The notes under the pieces: model-generated | The model's database searches: none | Told to the model about the DNA's origin: nothing | The model's input: the letters and a program-made list of their open reading frames with translations, nothing else | Made by a program: the position numbers and the translations under genes | In this document: piece after piece, positions 9,243-16,903 of the stretch | Layout: every line of letters begins with the position of its first letter | How positions within the stretch are numbered: the first letter of the stretch is position 1 | NCBI RefSeq assembly: GCF_005771675.1 | Contig: NZ_VAJM01000003.1 | Coordinates: 496,001-560,000 of the forward strand | Reading direction: 5' to 3' | Origin: Hymenobacter jeollabukensis | GTDB lineage: Bacteria > Bacteroidota > Bacteroidia > Cytophagales > Hymenobacteraceae | Length of the DNA stretch: 64,000 bases

Positions 9243-9956
9243 ATGAACACTGCATTCCACCTTGCGCAGGCCGTGAGCGGGGTAGCCCGGCCGGCGCTGC
9301 TGACCACCCGGGGCCGCCTGCTGCGCCTGCTGCTGGCCCTGGTGGGCGGGGTCGTGGCCTACGCGCTGGCCCCGGCCGACTTCGACCTGCTCACCCGCCT
9401 GATGCTGGCCTGGGACGGGTACGTATTCAGCGGGCTGGCCATGGCCTGGCAGCTGATGGCCGGGGCCGACATTGGCTTTATCCGCCGCTCGGCCCGGGCC
9501 CTGAACCCGCACCGGAGCTGGGCGGTGATGTACATGCTGCTCATCCTGGGCAGCGTGGCCAGCCTGAGCGCGGTGCTGCTGCTGCTGCACGGCCTCGATG
9601 CTTTTCCCTACGAGGAGCGCCTGGAGCACGTGCTCGTATCGGTGGGCTCGGTGGTGGGCTCGTGGTTTCTGCTGCACACGCTCTTCACGCTGCGCTACGC
9701 CCACATCTATTTCTGCCCCGACCCCGACCGGCCGGGCCACGAGACGGGCGGGTTTCGCTTTGCGGGCGCGGCGCCGTGCAGCTACTGGGACTTTGCCTAC
9801 CTGGCCTTCGTGGTGGGCGTGACGGCCCAGACCTCCGACGTGCTCATCACCACCAAGACCATGCGCCGGCTGGTGATGCTGCACGGGCTGCTGGCCTTTG
9901 CCTACAATACCACCGTGCTAGCCCTGGGCATCAATATTCTGTCGGATATGCTGTGA
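9243..9956 (+). CDS. DUF1345 membrane protein
   Basis: This 237-residue integral membrane protein matches the DUF1345 pattern. It has about five hydrophobic segments, the central LHTLFTLRYAHIYF, then DFAYLAFVVGVTAQTSDVLI and the terminal LLAFAYNTTVLALGINIL. The function of the family is not established. The ATG at 9243 (MNTAFHLAQ) is preferred over an in-frame ATG 36 bases upstream, although either is possible. It follows the FAD oxidase by 80 bases on the same strand and could share its transcript. Confidence 0.8.
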   Translation: MNTAFHLAQAVSGVARPALLTTRGRLLRLLLALVGGVVAYALAPADFDLLTRLMLAWDGYVFSGLAMAWQLMAGADIGFIRRSARALNPHRSWAVMYMLLILGSVASLSAVLLLLHGLDAFPYEERLEHVLVSVGSVVGSWFLLHTLFTLRYAHIYFCPDPDRPGHETGGFRFAGAAPCSYWDFAYLAFVVGVTAQTSDVLITTKTMRRLVMLHGLLAFAYNTTVLALGINILSDML

Positions 9957-9963
9957 GGGGGCG

Positions 9964-10002
9964 GCCTCACCCCCCGGCCCCTCTCCAAATGAGCGGGGGA
10001 GC
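9964..10002. repeat. GC-rich palindromic repeat, copy A
   Basis: The core CCTCACCCCCCGGCCC then CTCTCC, followed by GAGCGGGGGAG, folds on itself. This is the shortest of six copies in the window and lies 8 bases after the DUF1345 stop. Confidence 0.7.
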
Positions 10003-10053
10003 TGGACGAAGCGGTAGGGATGCTTCGACTTTTGGTTCAACGGGCCATGCCGC

Positions 10054-11238
10054 CTAGTTGGTGGCTACGGCCTGCGTGGGGCTTTTGCGGGGGCGGGGCG
10101 GCGCGGGGGCGGCCTGTTCCAGGGCGGCCAGGCGCTTGGTCAGCAGCTGTAGTTGCGTAGCCAGCTGCTCGTCTTTCTGCCGAAGCTGGGCGCGCAGCTG
10201 CTCGTTGTCCTGCTGCAGCCGGGCCGTGCGCTTCTCCAGCGCCTGGATGGCGACCATGTTCACCCCGTCGATGTCGATGGTGTTGATGGTGGTGTCGCGG
10301 CCGATGCCGTCGAGGCGGAAGGCCTGGTAGAAGTCCTGGGCCATGGGGCCGACGTGGCGCTGGGTGGCCGGCTGCGCCTTGTAGTTCCACTCGGTGATGG
10401 GCAGGGCGGCCACTTTCAGCAGCACCTGCTCGGCGTCGAGGGGGCGGAAGTTTTCCTTGGCGCGCCGGTCGCTCAGGGTGGTCCAGGAGCCGGCGCCGGC
10501 GAGCAGCTCCACGCCGGTGAGGGTGCCCGTTTCGGTGGTCGTCGGGGAGTTGCCCCGCCGGGAGGTAATGAGCCGGTAGCCGCCGGCAAAGCGCATGGTC
10601 ATCTGGTTGTTGGCCGAGCTGGTGATGTAGTCGGCGTTGAAGCCGGCGCTGCCGTCGCCCAGGGTCATGGAGCCCTGGTGGGCGGCGTAGGCGTTTTTGC
10701 CGATGGCAATGGCGAAGTTGCCGGTAACCCGGTTCTGCATGCCAATGGCCACGCTAAAGTTGCCGTTGTTGATGCTGGGGCCGAGGGTGATGCTGTTGAT
10801 GCCGTTGGCAATGGCGCTGGCCCCCAACGCCAGGGCGTCGTCACTGGTGGCCAGCGCGCCGGCGCCCAGCGCAACGGCGCGCACGCCGCTGGCCGAGGAA
10901 TAGTCCCCCAGTGCCACGGCGCTTCGGCCGCTGGCCGTGGGGTCGTTGCCGGCGGCAAAGGAGTAGAGGCCGATGTTGGCGTTGTCCCAGTTGATGCTGC
11001 TGACGTAGCCCACCCGGAAGGCGGCTTTGTCGGCGTACCAGAGCAGGCGGCGGCCCTCGCCGGTGATGGGCAGGGCGCTGCCGGATACGTCGCCGGGGGC
11101 GGAAAACAGCACGCTGCCGCCCGCGACGTGCAGGCGGCTCAGGGGCGCCGTGACGCCGATGCCGACGTTTTGGGCCAGGGTGGTGGAGGCGGGGGCAAGA
11201 GCCAGCAGCAGGCCGAGGCGGGCGGCAAAGTGATTCAT
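10054..11238 (-). CDS. Exported head-repeat protein with C-terminal peptidase S74 (tail-fibre chaperone) domain
   Basis: The 394-residue product starts with a signal peptide (to about residue 22). Trimeric-autotransporter-like head repeats follow (about 90-200, repeated ALGxxxxASG-type turns such as SAVALGDYSSASGVRAVALG). The S74 intramolecular chaperone domain starts at LSDRRAKENFRPLD and includes GPMAQDFYQAFRLDG. A C-terminal coiled coil (about 335-385) ends it. S74 domains trimerise fibres and autocleave, with a Ser-Asp or Ser-Asn pair at the junction; here LSDRR is consistent. Bacteroidota carry many such chromosomal proteins, so a prophage origin is not needed. It is probably a surface fibre. 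Confidence 0.82.
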   Translation of the reverse strand: MNHFAARLGLLLALAPASTTLAQNVGIGVTAPLSRLHVAGGSVLFSAPGDVSGSALPITGEGRRLLWYADKAAFRVGYVSSINWDNANIGLYSFAAGNDPTASGRSAVALGDYSSASGVRAVALGAGALATSDDALALGASAIANGINSITLGPSINNGNFSVAIGMQNRVTGNFAIAIGKNAYAAHQGSMTLGDGSAGFNADYITSSANNQMTMRFAGGYRLITSRRGNSPTTTETGTLTGVELLAGAGSWTTLSDRRAKENFRPLDAEQVLLKVAALPITEWNYKAQPATQRHVGPMAQDFYQAFRLDGIGRDTTINTIDIDGVNMVAIQALEKRTARLQQDNEQLRAQLRQKDEQLATQLQLLTKRLAALEQAAPAPPRPRKSPTQAVATN

Positions 11239-11340
11239 GGCAGCAGGTAGGTGGCAAGGGGTGTTTGCGGCCGCAAGCTAGGGCTGGCTCCTGGGGCTTC
11301 GGCACCGCACTTTGTACCCTAAACAGGGGAAAGGCACAAG

Positions 11341-11463
11341 GCCCGGCTCCCGCTTGGTGGGGAGCCGGGCCTCGGCGGTAAGTGGCAATAGGTGCGAAGT
11401 GGATAGGGACGGGCAACGGGGTGACCTCACCCCCCGGCCCCCTCTCCTTAGAGAGAGGGGGAG
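11341..11463. repeat. Composite GC-rich repeat, copy B (left hairpin plus core)
   Basis: A left hairpin (GCCCGGCTCCC at 11341-11351, complement at 11360-11370) is followed by a spacer containing GCGAAGTGGATAGGG and then the core CCTCACCCCCCGGCCC/CTCTCC...GAGAGGGGGAG at 11424-11463. The same left hairpin and spacer recur in copy F. Confidence 0.75.
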
Positions 11464-11496
11464 CCTGACGACTCGTGCGGGGGCTTGGGGCTGGGG

Positions 11497-12183
11497 TTAG
11501 GCGGTGGGTTTGGGGGCTTTTTCTTTGCGGGCGGCGGTGTTGATGGTTTGGCGGGCCGACTGGTAGGCGGTGTGGAACTGGGGCTGGCTGCGCTGGTAGC
11601 GGACCATGAACTTGTCGACGCGGTTACGGAGCAGGGCAAAGGCTTCGCGCAGGTCGGCGGCGAGGGACTGGGTGTGGGCTTTGCCGGTGGCGGCGGCTAC
11701 GCGCGGGGCGGCTTGTTCCGCCTGAAACGATTTGAGGGCGGCGGCCAGCTCGTCCAGCTCGGCGGTGGTGACGCCCTGGTCTTTGAGCTGGGGGAGCAGG
11801 TCGGTGGCGCGCTGGTGCAGGTGCTTAGCGATGCGCAGCAGGTCGTTTTCGGTGGCGCGGCTGAGCTGGCTTTCGGAGTAGTCGCTGTCGGTTTGCAGGT
11901 TGAGGTCGTCGGTGTCGTCGGCGTGGGCGTAGAGGGCGGCGGCGACTTCGGCGGTGCGCTGGGCCAGCAGCAGCTTGGTGGCCTTCTTGACGGCACCGGG
12001 CTTGGCCGCGCGGGCGGCGCCCTGCTGGTTGTCGGCGGTGGGGTCGAGGTCGGCTACCAGGTCCTGGAGTCGCTGGCGGGCCTTGGCGAAGGCGGCGTTG
12101 GCCTGGTAGAGGTCGGCGTGCTGATCGAGCACGGCCAGGGTGGCTTGCATCATTTGCAGTTTCGCCCGTTGCTTGTCATTCAT
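11497..12183 (-). CDS. Helical protein of unknown function
   Basis: I do not recognise the 228-residue product. It has no signal peptide or membrane segment and is rich in Ala, Gln, Leu and Arg, so it should be almost entirely alpha-helical with coiled-coil character. An acidic turn (HADDTDDLNLQTDSDYSES, about 88-106) separates two helical halves, and the C-terminus is basic (NTAARKEKAPKPTA). It lies alone between two copies of the palindromic repeat. Codon use looks native. A structural or DNA-associated role is possible but unsupported. Confidence 0.7.
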   Translation of the reverse strand: MNDKQRAKLQMMQATLAVLDQHADLYQANAAFAKARQRLQDLVADLDPTADNQQGAARAAKPGAVKKATKLLLAQRTAEVAAALYAHADDTDDLNLQTDSDYSESQLSRATENDLLRIAKHLHQRATDLLPQLKDQGVTTAELDELAAALKSFQAEQAAPRVAAATGKAHTQSLAADLREAFALLRNRVDKFMVRYQRSQPQFHTAYQSARQTINTAARKEKAPKPTA

Positions 12184-12270
12184 AGTGATGATGATTGGTG
12201 GGTTGGTTAGGAGAAATATAGGAGAATGGCCGCCTGCTGCTATTCGGCGGCGCCGGAAATTTCTGCAGTG

Positions 12271-12501
12271 GCTGCTGCCGGGCTTGTACTGACTGCTGCC
12301 GACCTTGTAACGGCCGCTGCCAAGCGTGTAATGCCATCTGCCATGCTTGTAATGGTGTCTGCCGACCTTGTAATGGTATCTGCCATGCTTGCAACGGCAT
12401 CTGCCGACCTTGTGACGGCTGCTGACGTGTTTGTAATGGCATCTGCCGACCTTGTAATGGGTAGTGGCGGGCGTGTTGCTGGCTCTGCCGGGCTTGTACT
12501 G
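12271..12501. repeat. 21-bp minisatellite, 11 units
   Basis: Eleven head-to-tail units of exactly 21 bp have a consensus close to GCATCTGCC followed by GACCTTGTAATG. Two subtypes, GACCTTG and ATGCTTG, partly alternate in the middle of the array. Because 21 is a multiple of three, frames on both strands stay open: heptads like ADLVMAS on plus and LQGRQMP on minus. No start signal or signal peptide supports translation. The array abuts palindromic repeat copy C. Confidence 0.85.
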
Positions 12502-12504
12502 GGC

Positions 12505-12545
12505 GCCTCACCCCCCGGCCCCCTCTCCGAAGAGTAGAGGGGGAA
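12505..12545. repeat. GC-rich palindromic repeat, copy C
   Basis: The core CCTCACCCCCCGGCCCC/CTCTCC followed by GAGTAGAGGGGGA starts immediately after the last minisatellite unit, in the same orientation as the other copies. Confidence 0.75.
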
Positions 12546-12620
12546 TGGTTTGTAGCTGGCGGCGCGAGGTAGTAAGCAGCAGGTACGGCAGACCGGCCCC
12601 AGTGAACGGCTGCCAGGGCC

Positions 12621-13154
12621 TTACCAGCCGGCCAGGGCGTTGCGCAGGCGGCGGTGAAACCCGGCCAGCTGGGTCGGGTAGTGCGGGAGCTGCGCTTCCA
12701 GCTGGTCGGACGTGCTGGCGTCGAACACGACTTCGGCAATTTCAAACTCCGAGAGGCGGTAGGCCAGGCCGGCTGGGGTAGCAGTCAGCTGCACCGCATA
12801 CCGAAGGCGCCAGGTCACCTCTTCCCGGGTCGGCACACCACCGCTGCTGGGGCCGGGCTGGTAGCCGGTGGAATCGAGGTAGGCATGGTTGGGCAGCCCG
12901 GCGAAGGTGGCCTCGGCCGGCCGGCGGGCCCGGGCGCCGGGGGAGACGGTAAGCTTGCGCAGAAACCAGCGCCGCACCAGGGTCTGCTGCTGCTGGAGCG
13001 TGGGGGTAGGCGTGGGCCAGGGGATGGTGCCCACGAACTCGACCCGGCCGGTTTCGGGGTTGCGGGGCCAGTCGGGCGCCGTTTGGGCGAAGCTCCGGCC
13101 CGGGGAGGCTAGCAGCAGGCAGCACAGGAGCAGCAAGAACGGACGGGCGGGCAT
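12621..13154 (-). CDS. Exported protein, DUF4468-like
   Basis: The 177-residue product has a signal peptide (MPARPFLLLLCCLLLASPGRS, then FAQ). Its mature start (PETGRVEFVGTIPWPTPTPT, then QQTLVRRWFLRKLT) recalls the DUF4468 domain of Bacteroidota secreted proteins, in which a GxVxYxGxV strand precedes a helix ending in RAxxW. This is a memory-based resemblance, not a verified match. The C-terminal part (RLRYAVQLTATPAGLAYRLS) looks like the second half of that TBP-like fold. Start 13154 was chosen for the signal peptide. Repeat copy D sits in its promoter region. Confidence 0.6.
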   Translation of the reverse strand: MPARPFLLLLCCLLLASPGRSFAQTAPDWPRNPETGRVEFVGTIPWPTPTPTLQQQQTLVRRWFLRKLTVSPGARARRPAEATFAGLPNHAYLDSTGYQPGPSSGGVPTREEVTWRLRYAVQLTATPAGLAYRLSEFEIAEVVFDASTSDQLEAQLPHYPTQLAGFHRRLRNALAGW

Positions 13155-13176
13155 AGCGGATGAGTGGCTTAGGGTG

Positions 13177-13322
13177 GACCTCACCCCCCGGCCCCCTCTC
13201 CTTAGGGAGAGGGGGGGCGTTCTGGCGGTGAGGCGGGCTGCAAGGTATCAGCGGCATCATTCCCATCACTGCCATCAGTGGTCCGGGCGGGCTGCTGGGG
13301 AGGCGGGGGCAGCGGCGGTAGC
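13177..13322. repeat. Composite GC-rich repeat, copy D (core plus right tail)
   Basis: The core (CCTCACCCCCCGGCCCC/CTCTCC/TTAGGGAGAGGGGG, 13177-13218) is followed by a tail shared with copies E and F: TCTGGCGGTGAGGCGGGCTGC, GGTATCAGCGGCATC, CAGTGGTCCGGGCGGGCTGC and GGGGAGGCGGGGGCAGC. It fills most of the divergent region between the DUF4468-like gene and the toxin-antitoxin pair. Confidence 0.7.
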
Positions 13323-13396
13323 TGGGTGGGGGCACTGGCGGGGGAGCGAAACCGCTGAATTTGCCGTACTTTGAGTTCAGTACTCATCCCGGCACT

Positions 13397-13627
13397 ATGG
13401 TCTACTTGACTTACCAGCACTACATCTCCATCGACCCCGAAATCCGTTTCGGGCGGCCGTGCCTGACGGGCACGCGCATCGCGGTGGCCGACGTGCTGGG
13501 CTGGCTGGGCGGTGGGCAGTCGGTGGAGGAAATCATCGAGGACTTCCCCGAACTGAGCCGGGAGCAAATCCAGGCCTGCCTGCTCTACGCCGCCGACCGG
13601 GAACGGCACCTGCGTATCGCCGGATGA
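13397..13627 (+). CDS. DUF433 antitoxin-like protein
   Basis: This 76-residue protein shows the DUF433 pattern: YISIDPEIRFGRPCLTGTRI, then GWLGGGQSVEEIIEDFPELS and a helix ending LLYAADRERHLRIAG. The domain is a small helix-turn-helix-like fold found as the antitoxin partner of PIN-like toxins. Its TGA overlaps the ATG of the DUF5615 gene (ATGA), so the pair is translationally coupled. Antitoxins of this kind usually repress their own promoter; a weak TACTTTG core lies about 25 bases upstream. Start 13397 fits the family length. Confidence 0.85.
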   Translation: MVYLTYQHYISIDPEIRFGRPCLTGTRIAVADVLGWLGGGQSVEEIIEDFPELSREQIQACLLYAADRERHLRIAG

Positions 13628-13959
13628 AGCTGCTCCTGGACGAAAACATTTTCTACCGGGTGGTGGCGCTGATTGCCGCCGCTTTCCCCGGCTCGGAGCA
13701 GGTGCGCCGCCTGGGCCTGCTCGGCCGCCAGGACCGCTTGATCTGGGACTACGCCCGCCAACACGATTTCGTCATCGTCACCCACGACGATGATTTCGCG
13801 GAGCTGAGCGCCCTGCGCGGTGCCCCGCCCAAAGTATTGCTGCTGCGCACCGGCAACCAGCCCACCGCCGCGCTGGCGGCGCTGCTGCTGCGGCATCAGG
13901 CTACTATTGAAGCGGAGCTGGCCCCGGCGACGGAAACGTATTGTTTGACGCTGCACTAG
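13624..13959 (+). CDS. DUF5615 PIN-like toxin candidate
   Basis: The 111-residue product carries the DUF5615 (Mut7-C-like PIN) signature: MKLLLDENI with Asp6, the segment HDFVIVTHDDDFAELSALRG, and PPKVLLLRTGN. Conserved acidic residues (Asp6, the DDD cluster near residue 60) would bind metal for RNase activity. As the downstream partner of DUF433 it is predicted to be the toxin of a VapBC-like type II module. Activity and target are inferred from the family. All expected acidic positions look intact, so the module may be functional. Confidence 0.83.
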   Translation: MKLLLDENIFYRVVALIAAAFPGSEQVRRLGLLGRQDRLIWDYARQHDFVIVTHDDDFAELSALRGAPPKVLLLRTGNQPTAALAALLLRHQATIEAELAPATETYCLTLH

Positions 13960-13960
13960 G

Positions 13961-14125
13961 CGCCTCACCCCCCGGCTCCCTCTCCGAAAAGGAGTGGGGG
14001 AGTGGTTAGTATCTGGCGTCAGCGGGGGGGCGGGCTGCGCGGTATCAGCGGCATCCGTTGTTGCAGCCGTTCCTATCGGTGGTCCGGGATGGGGCAGGCT
14101 GCCGGGGAGGCGTTTGGGGTAGCCG
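13961..14125. repeat. Composite GC-rich repeat, copy E (core plus right tail)
   Basis: The core GCCTCACCCCCCGGCTCC/CTCTCC...GGAGTGGGGGAG begins two bases after the toxin stop codon. The tail AGTATCTGGCGTCAGCGGGG, GGTATCAGCGGCATC and GTGGTCCGGGATGGGGC matches copies D and F. Confidence 0.7.
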
Positions 14126-14253
14126 AAGCTGGGCCGGTGAGAGGCTGCCGCCGGCCTGAGTTACGGCTATGGGCGCAGGCGCTGCGTACTACCCCGGCAG
14201 GGGCGGCCGGCCCGGTGGGAATGGCCTGCCCAATCACCCCTACACCTACGCTC

Positions 14254-15084
14254 ATGGAACTGCACCACATCCGACGCGGCCACGGCCAGCCACTCCTGCT
14301 CATTCACGGCATCGGCGGCAGCTGGCGCTCCTGGAATCCGATCCTCGACGCGCTGGCCGCCCGCCGCGAAGTCATTGCCCTGGACCTGCCCGGCCACGGC
14401 CAATCGCCCGCCTTGCCCGGCGAAAACTCGTTTTACAGCCTCACCGACGCGGTGGAAGCCTGGCTGCGGGCCGAGGGGCTGACGGGCGTGGCCTGCGTGG
14501 GCTCGTCGATGGGGGCGCGCATGGTGCTGGAGCTGGCCCGGCGCGGGGCGGTGGGCGCCACGGTGGCGCTGGACCCCGGCGGCTTCTGGCAGGGCTGGCA
14601 GGTACCGGCGTTCTACTACTCGGTAGCAGGATCGGTGCGGCTGCTGCGTGCCGCCGAACCGCTGCTGCCGGCCCTCACCGGCAACGCCCTCACGCGCACG
14701 CTGCTGCTGGCGCAGTTTTCGGCCCGGCCCTGGCGCCTGCCAGCCCAGGTGGCCCTGACGGAGCTGCGCAGCTTCGTGCACACGCCGGTGTTCGATGAGC
14801 TGCTGCGCCACCTGGCCTACGGTCCTCGGCAGGAGGGCGCCCCGCGCGGTAGCCTGCGGGCCCCGCTGGTCATCGGCTGGGGCCGGCAGGACCGGGTGTG
14901 CTTTCCCAGCCAGGCCCGCCGCGCCACGGCCGCCTTCCCCGATGCCGCGCTGTACTGGTTTGACCGCTGCGGCCACTTCCCGCACTGGGACCAGCCCGCC
15001 GAAACCGTGGCGCTGATTCTGGCCGCGACGAAGCCGCTGGCAGTGGACGCGGCGGTGGCCCCCGGAACGTCGGCGGCTCAGTAG
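14254..15084 (+). CDS. Alpha/beta-fold hydrolase
   Basis: The 276-residue cytosolic hydrolase has the oxyanion motif LIHGIGGSWRSW near residue 17, the nucleophile elbow VGSSMG with Ser85, the acid in GWGRQDRVCFP and the catalytic His in CGHFPHWDQP. It is a generic member of the epoxide hydrolase/haloperoxidase-like superfamily, and the substrate cannot be predicted. Start 14254 (MELHHIRRGHG) is preferred; an upstream ATG at 14221 would add a Pro/Thr stretch. The upstream open frame overlaps repeat copy E and is not believed to be coding. Confidence 0.85.
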   Translation: MELHHIRRGHGQPLLLIHGIGGSWRSWNPILDALAARREVIALDLPGHGQSPALPGENSFYSLTDAVEAWLRAEGLTGVACVGSSMGARMVLELARRGAVGATVALDPGGFWQGWQVPAFYYSVAGSVRLLRAAEPLLPALTGNALTRTLLLAQFSARPWRLPAQVALTELRSFVHTPVFDELLRHLAYGPRQEGAPRGSLRAPLVIGWGRQDRVCFPSQARRATAAFPDAALYWFDRCGHFPHWDQPAETVALILAATKPLAVDAAVAPGTSAAQ

Positions 15085-15103
15085 TAACAGGGCTGAATAG
15101 CAC

Positions 15104-15358
15104 GACGCCCGGCTTCCGCTGATGGGAAGCCGGGCGTCGGCGGGTAGGTAGCATCGGGGCGAAGCGGATAGGCCGGGCGCCTCACCCTCCCGGCCCCCTA
15201 CCTCGCTTGATGCGCGACGTGAAAAGGAGAGGGGAGTAGTTAGTATCTGGCGTCAGCGGGGGGCGGGCTGCCTGCTATTCGTTCCATCCGTTCTCTCATC
15301 CGTTTCCATCTGTGGTCCGGGTATGGGGCGGGCTGCTGGGGAGGCGGGGGCAGCTTAG
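15104..15358. repeat. Composite GC-rich repeat, copy F (full length: hairpin, core, tail)
   Basis: All three modules are present. The left hairpin has 14-bp arms (15104-15117 and 15125-15138). The spacer contains GCGAAGCGGATAGG. The core (15178-15238) carries an insertion, CCTCGCTTGATGCGCGACGT. The tail has AGTATCTGGCGTCAGCGGGG and GTGGTCCGGG, ending GGGGAGGCGGGGGCAGC. The AT-rich island starts right after it. Confidence 0.75.
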
Positions 15359-15547
15359 GGTAGCACAGTTTCATTATGAAAAAGATAACCCTGCCAAAAT
15401 GAAATGACTAAGCAATATTTATATGCCACTATATAAAGCAAAAACTGCGTTTAAACTCAGTGAAGGCGTATTTTGTAAGTGTCAGGTGTTGTTGGCACCA
15501 TAATGATATGTGTATTCAGGATTTTCATTCACAAAACCCCTACCGTC

Positions 15548-15787
15548 ATGGCTTGGAAAAGCGAGGACAATAAAAAGTACATAGGCAAAATTGACCGAGT
15601 TTTCGTGTCATTGACCGAGTACTATGAAGTGGACTACTTCATCAATCATTTTTTGACTACCAACAAGTACGAGGTCAGTCATTCTAACCGGAACATCATT
15701 GCACGCCACCTTGATGCCTATCCAGGTAAAGCTCCTGTTAAGCGGGACGATCTTGACGCATGGGTTAAAAAACAGATTGGTAAGTAG
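15548..15787 (+). CDS. Small protein of unknown function in AT-rich island
   Basis: This 79-residue product is not recognised. It is soluble, mixed-charge and basic overall (KKYIGKIDRVFVSLTEYYEV ... LDAWVKKQIGK). Base composition and codon choice (frequent A/T third positions) differ sharply from the neighbours, which suggests acquisition by transfer. The start could lie further upstream, since the frame is open from 15479. A strong 21-bp terminator follows the stop. It converges with the membrane-protein gene of the same island. Confidence 0.55.
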   Translation: MAWKSEDNKKYIGKIDRVFVSLTEYYEVDYFINHFLTTNKYEVSHSNRNIIARHLDAYPGKAPVKRDDLDAWVKKQIGK

Positions 15788-15790
15788 ATT

Positions 15791-15839
15791 ACTAAAAACA
15801 GTAAAGCCTCGTTCTTGTCGAGGCTTTACTGTTTTTAGT
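15791..15839. terminator. Perfect 21-bp bidirectional terminator
   Basis: The arms 15791-15811 and 15819-15839 are exact complements. They begin with ACTAAAAACAG and end with CTGTTTTTAGT, giving A/T-rich outer ends on both strands. It sits between two convergent genes (stops at 15787 and 15899) and can serve both. Confidence 0.85.
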
Positions 15840-15898
15840 ACCGGTCTGGATATAACTGATGATGTTCTGATTCGTATTTTATTTTAAATGAATCATAG

Positions 15899-16903
15899 CT
15901 AAATATTGTATATACGTCCGATATAAAGTTGACTATGAATACTGATATTGTTATGCTGCAAGCGAAGCATATTAACTCTTTTGAAAAAAGATTTATATTG
16001 AAGAGTACCGTTGCAAGAGGAATAAGTATGCCAAAATATGCTTATAATTATCAGGTCTTTAACTAATGGTAGAATTATTTTGGGCGATAAATTATAAATG
16101 ATTTCATTCATATCTAAAATCATTTTCTGAATATACTGCTCGTAGTCGGATGCTACGCTCATCAAGAATTGAGATATTTTATCTTCCTCAAGCACTACAT
16201 CGTTGGCGAAAACAGGTGTCAGTTTTTTCATTTGATCTTTCCAATAACTTGAGTGTAAATAGTAGCTGTTGTTTGTCCTTTGTCTGATATTAGTATGGTT
16301 CTTGTCTAGCCAATACCATATATAGTTGCAGCATTCGTGTAGATATTCGATTTTCTCTAAAGAAAACATGTATTCTTTGTGTGGTAAAAATATTGTATTG
16401 AATGCACCGCCTCTATGGGAAAAGTCTCTAATTGCTCCGTAAAGCTCAAATGCGTAGTAATCAGATCCTGTAGTCCTACCCTCCTTGATGTCCTTTGTGG
16501 TTTCCTCATCATCTTCATACGATTTTCTATAGTCTAAGTAACTTTTGATCCTAATATACTTCTTCTCTAAGAAGTGGACGTTTTGAAAAACATCTAAGTA
16601 TCTCAAGGAGTGGGTGAAAGACTGGAATGCTGCTATTTTTCTGCAATCTGCTCTATATTGACTTATTTTTTCTTGTCTCTTTAGTGTTGTTTCAGATAAT
16701 TTAAGTGTAATTATTGCAAACATTAGTGCTGTAAATATTCCGCTTATTGTAATTAGTTGAAAGAATATATCTTTTATATCGGAAGTGAATGGATTGTCTA
16801 ATTTTAGTATGATTAATATTGAATATAATGTAGATATTAGTGTAAATAAGGTAAGTGTTCTTATTTTTTTGTTGTAAAAAACGAGTTTAAGAATTGTTTT
16901 CAT
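15899..16903 (-). CDS. Two-TM membrane protein with large cytosolic domain, unknown function
   Basis: I do not recognise this 334-residue protein. Two N-terminal membrane helices are evident (about residues 17-35 and 46-67). They are followed by a roughly 260-residue soluble part rich in Tyr, Lys, Asp and His (RGGAFNTIFLPHKEYMFSLE, then CCNYIWYWLDKNHTNIRQR), and a weaker hydrophobic stretch lies near 275-290. The AT-rich codon use contrasts with all flanking genes. The architecture, two TM helices plus a cytosolic sensor or effector domain in a transferred island, also occurs in phage-defence effectors, but nothing here proves that. No catalytic motif is recognisable. Confidence 0.65.
   Translation of the reverse strand: MKTILKLVFYNKKIRTLTLFTLISTLYSILIILKLDNPFTSDIKDIFFQLITISGIFTALMFAIITLKLSETTLKRQEKISQYRADCRKIAAFQSFTHSLRYLDVFQNVHFLEKKYIRIKSYLDYRKSYEDDEETTKDIKEGRTTGSDYYAFELYGAIRDFSHRGGAFNTIFLPHKEYMFSLEKIEYLHECCNYIWYWLDKNHTNIRQRTNNSYYLHSSYWKDQMKKLTPVFANDVVLEEDKISQFLMSVASDYEQYIQKMILDMNEIIYNLSPKIILPLVKDLIIISIFWHTYSSCNGTLQYKSFFKRVNMLRLQHNNISIHSQLYIGRIYNI

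Noticed and set aside
10054-11238. Prophage tail-fibre region
   Set aside because: Only the S74 protein is phage-like; no capsid, terminase, integrase or lysis genes are near, and single S74 surface proteins are common in this phylum.
12271-12501. CRISPR array
   Set aside because: Units are contiguous 21-mers without unique spacers, and no cas genes are present.
12176-12745. A 189-codon minus-strand frame through the minisatellite (LQGRQMP heptads)
   Set aside because: It crosses a palindromic repeat and overlaps the 3' end of the DUF4468-like gene in another frame; only the tandem repeat keeps it open.
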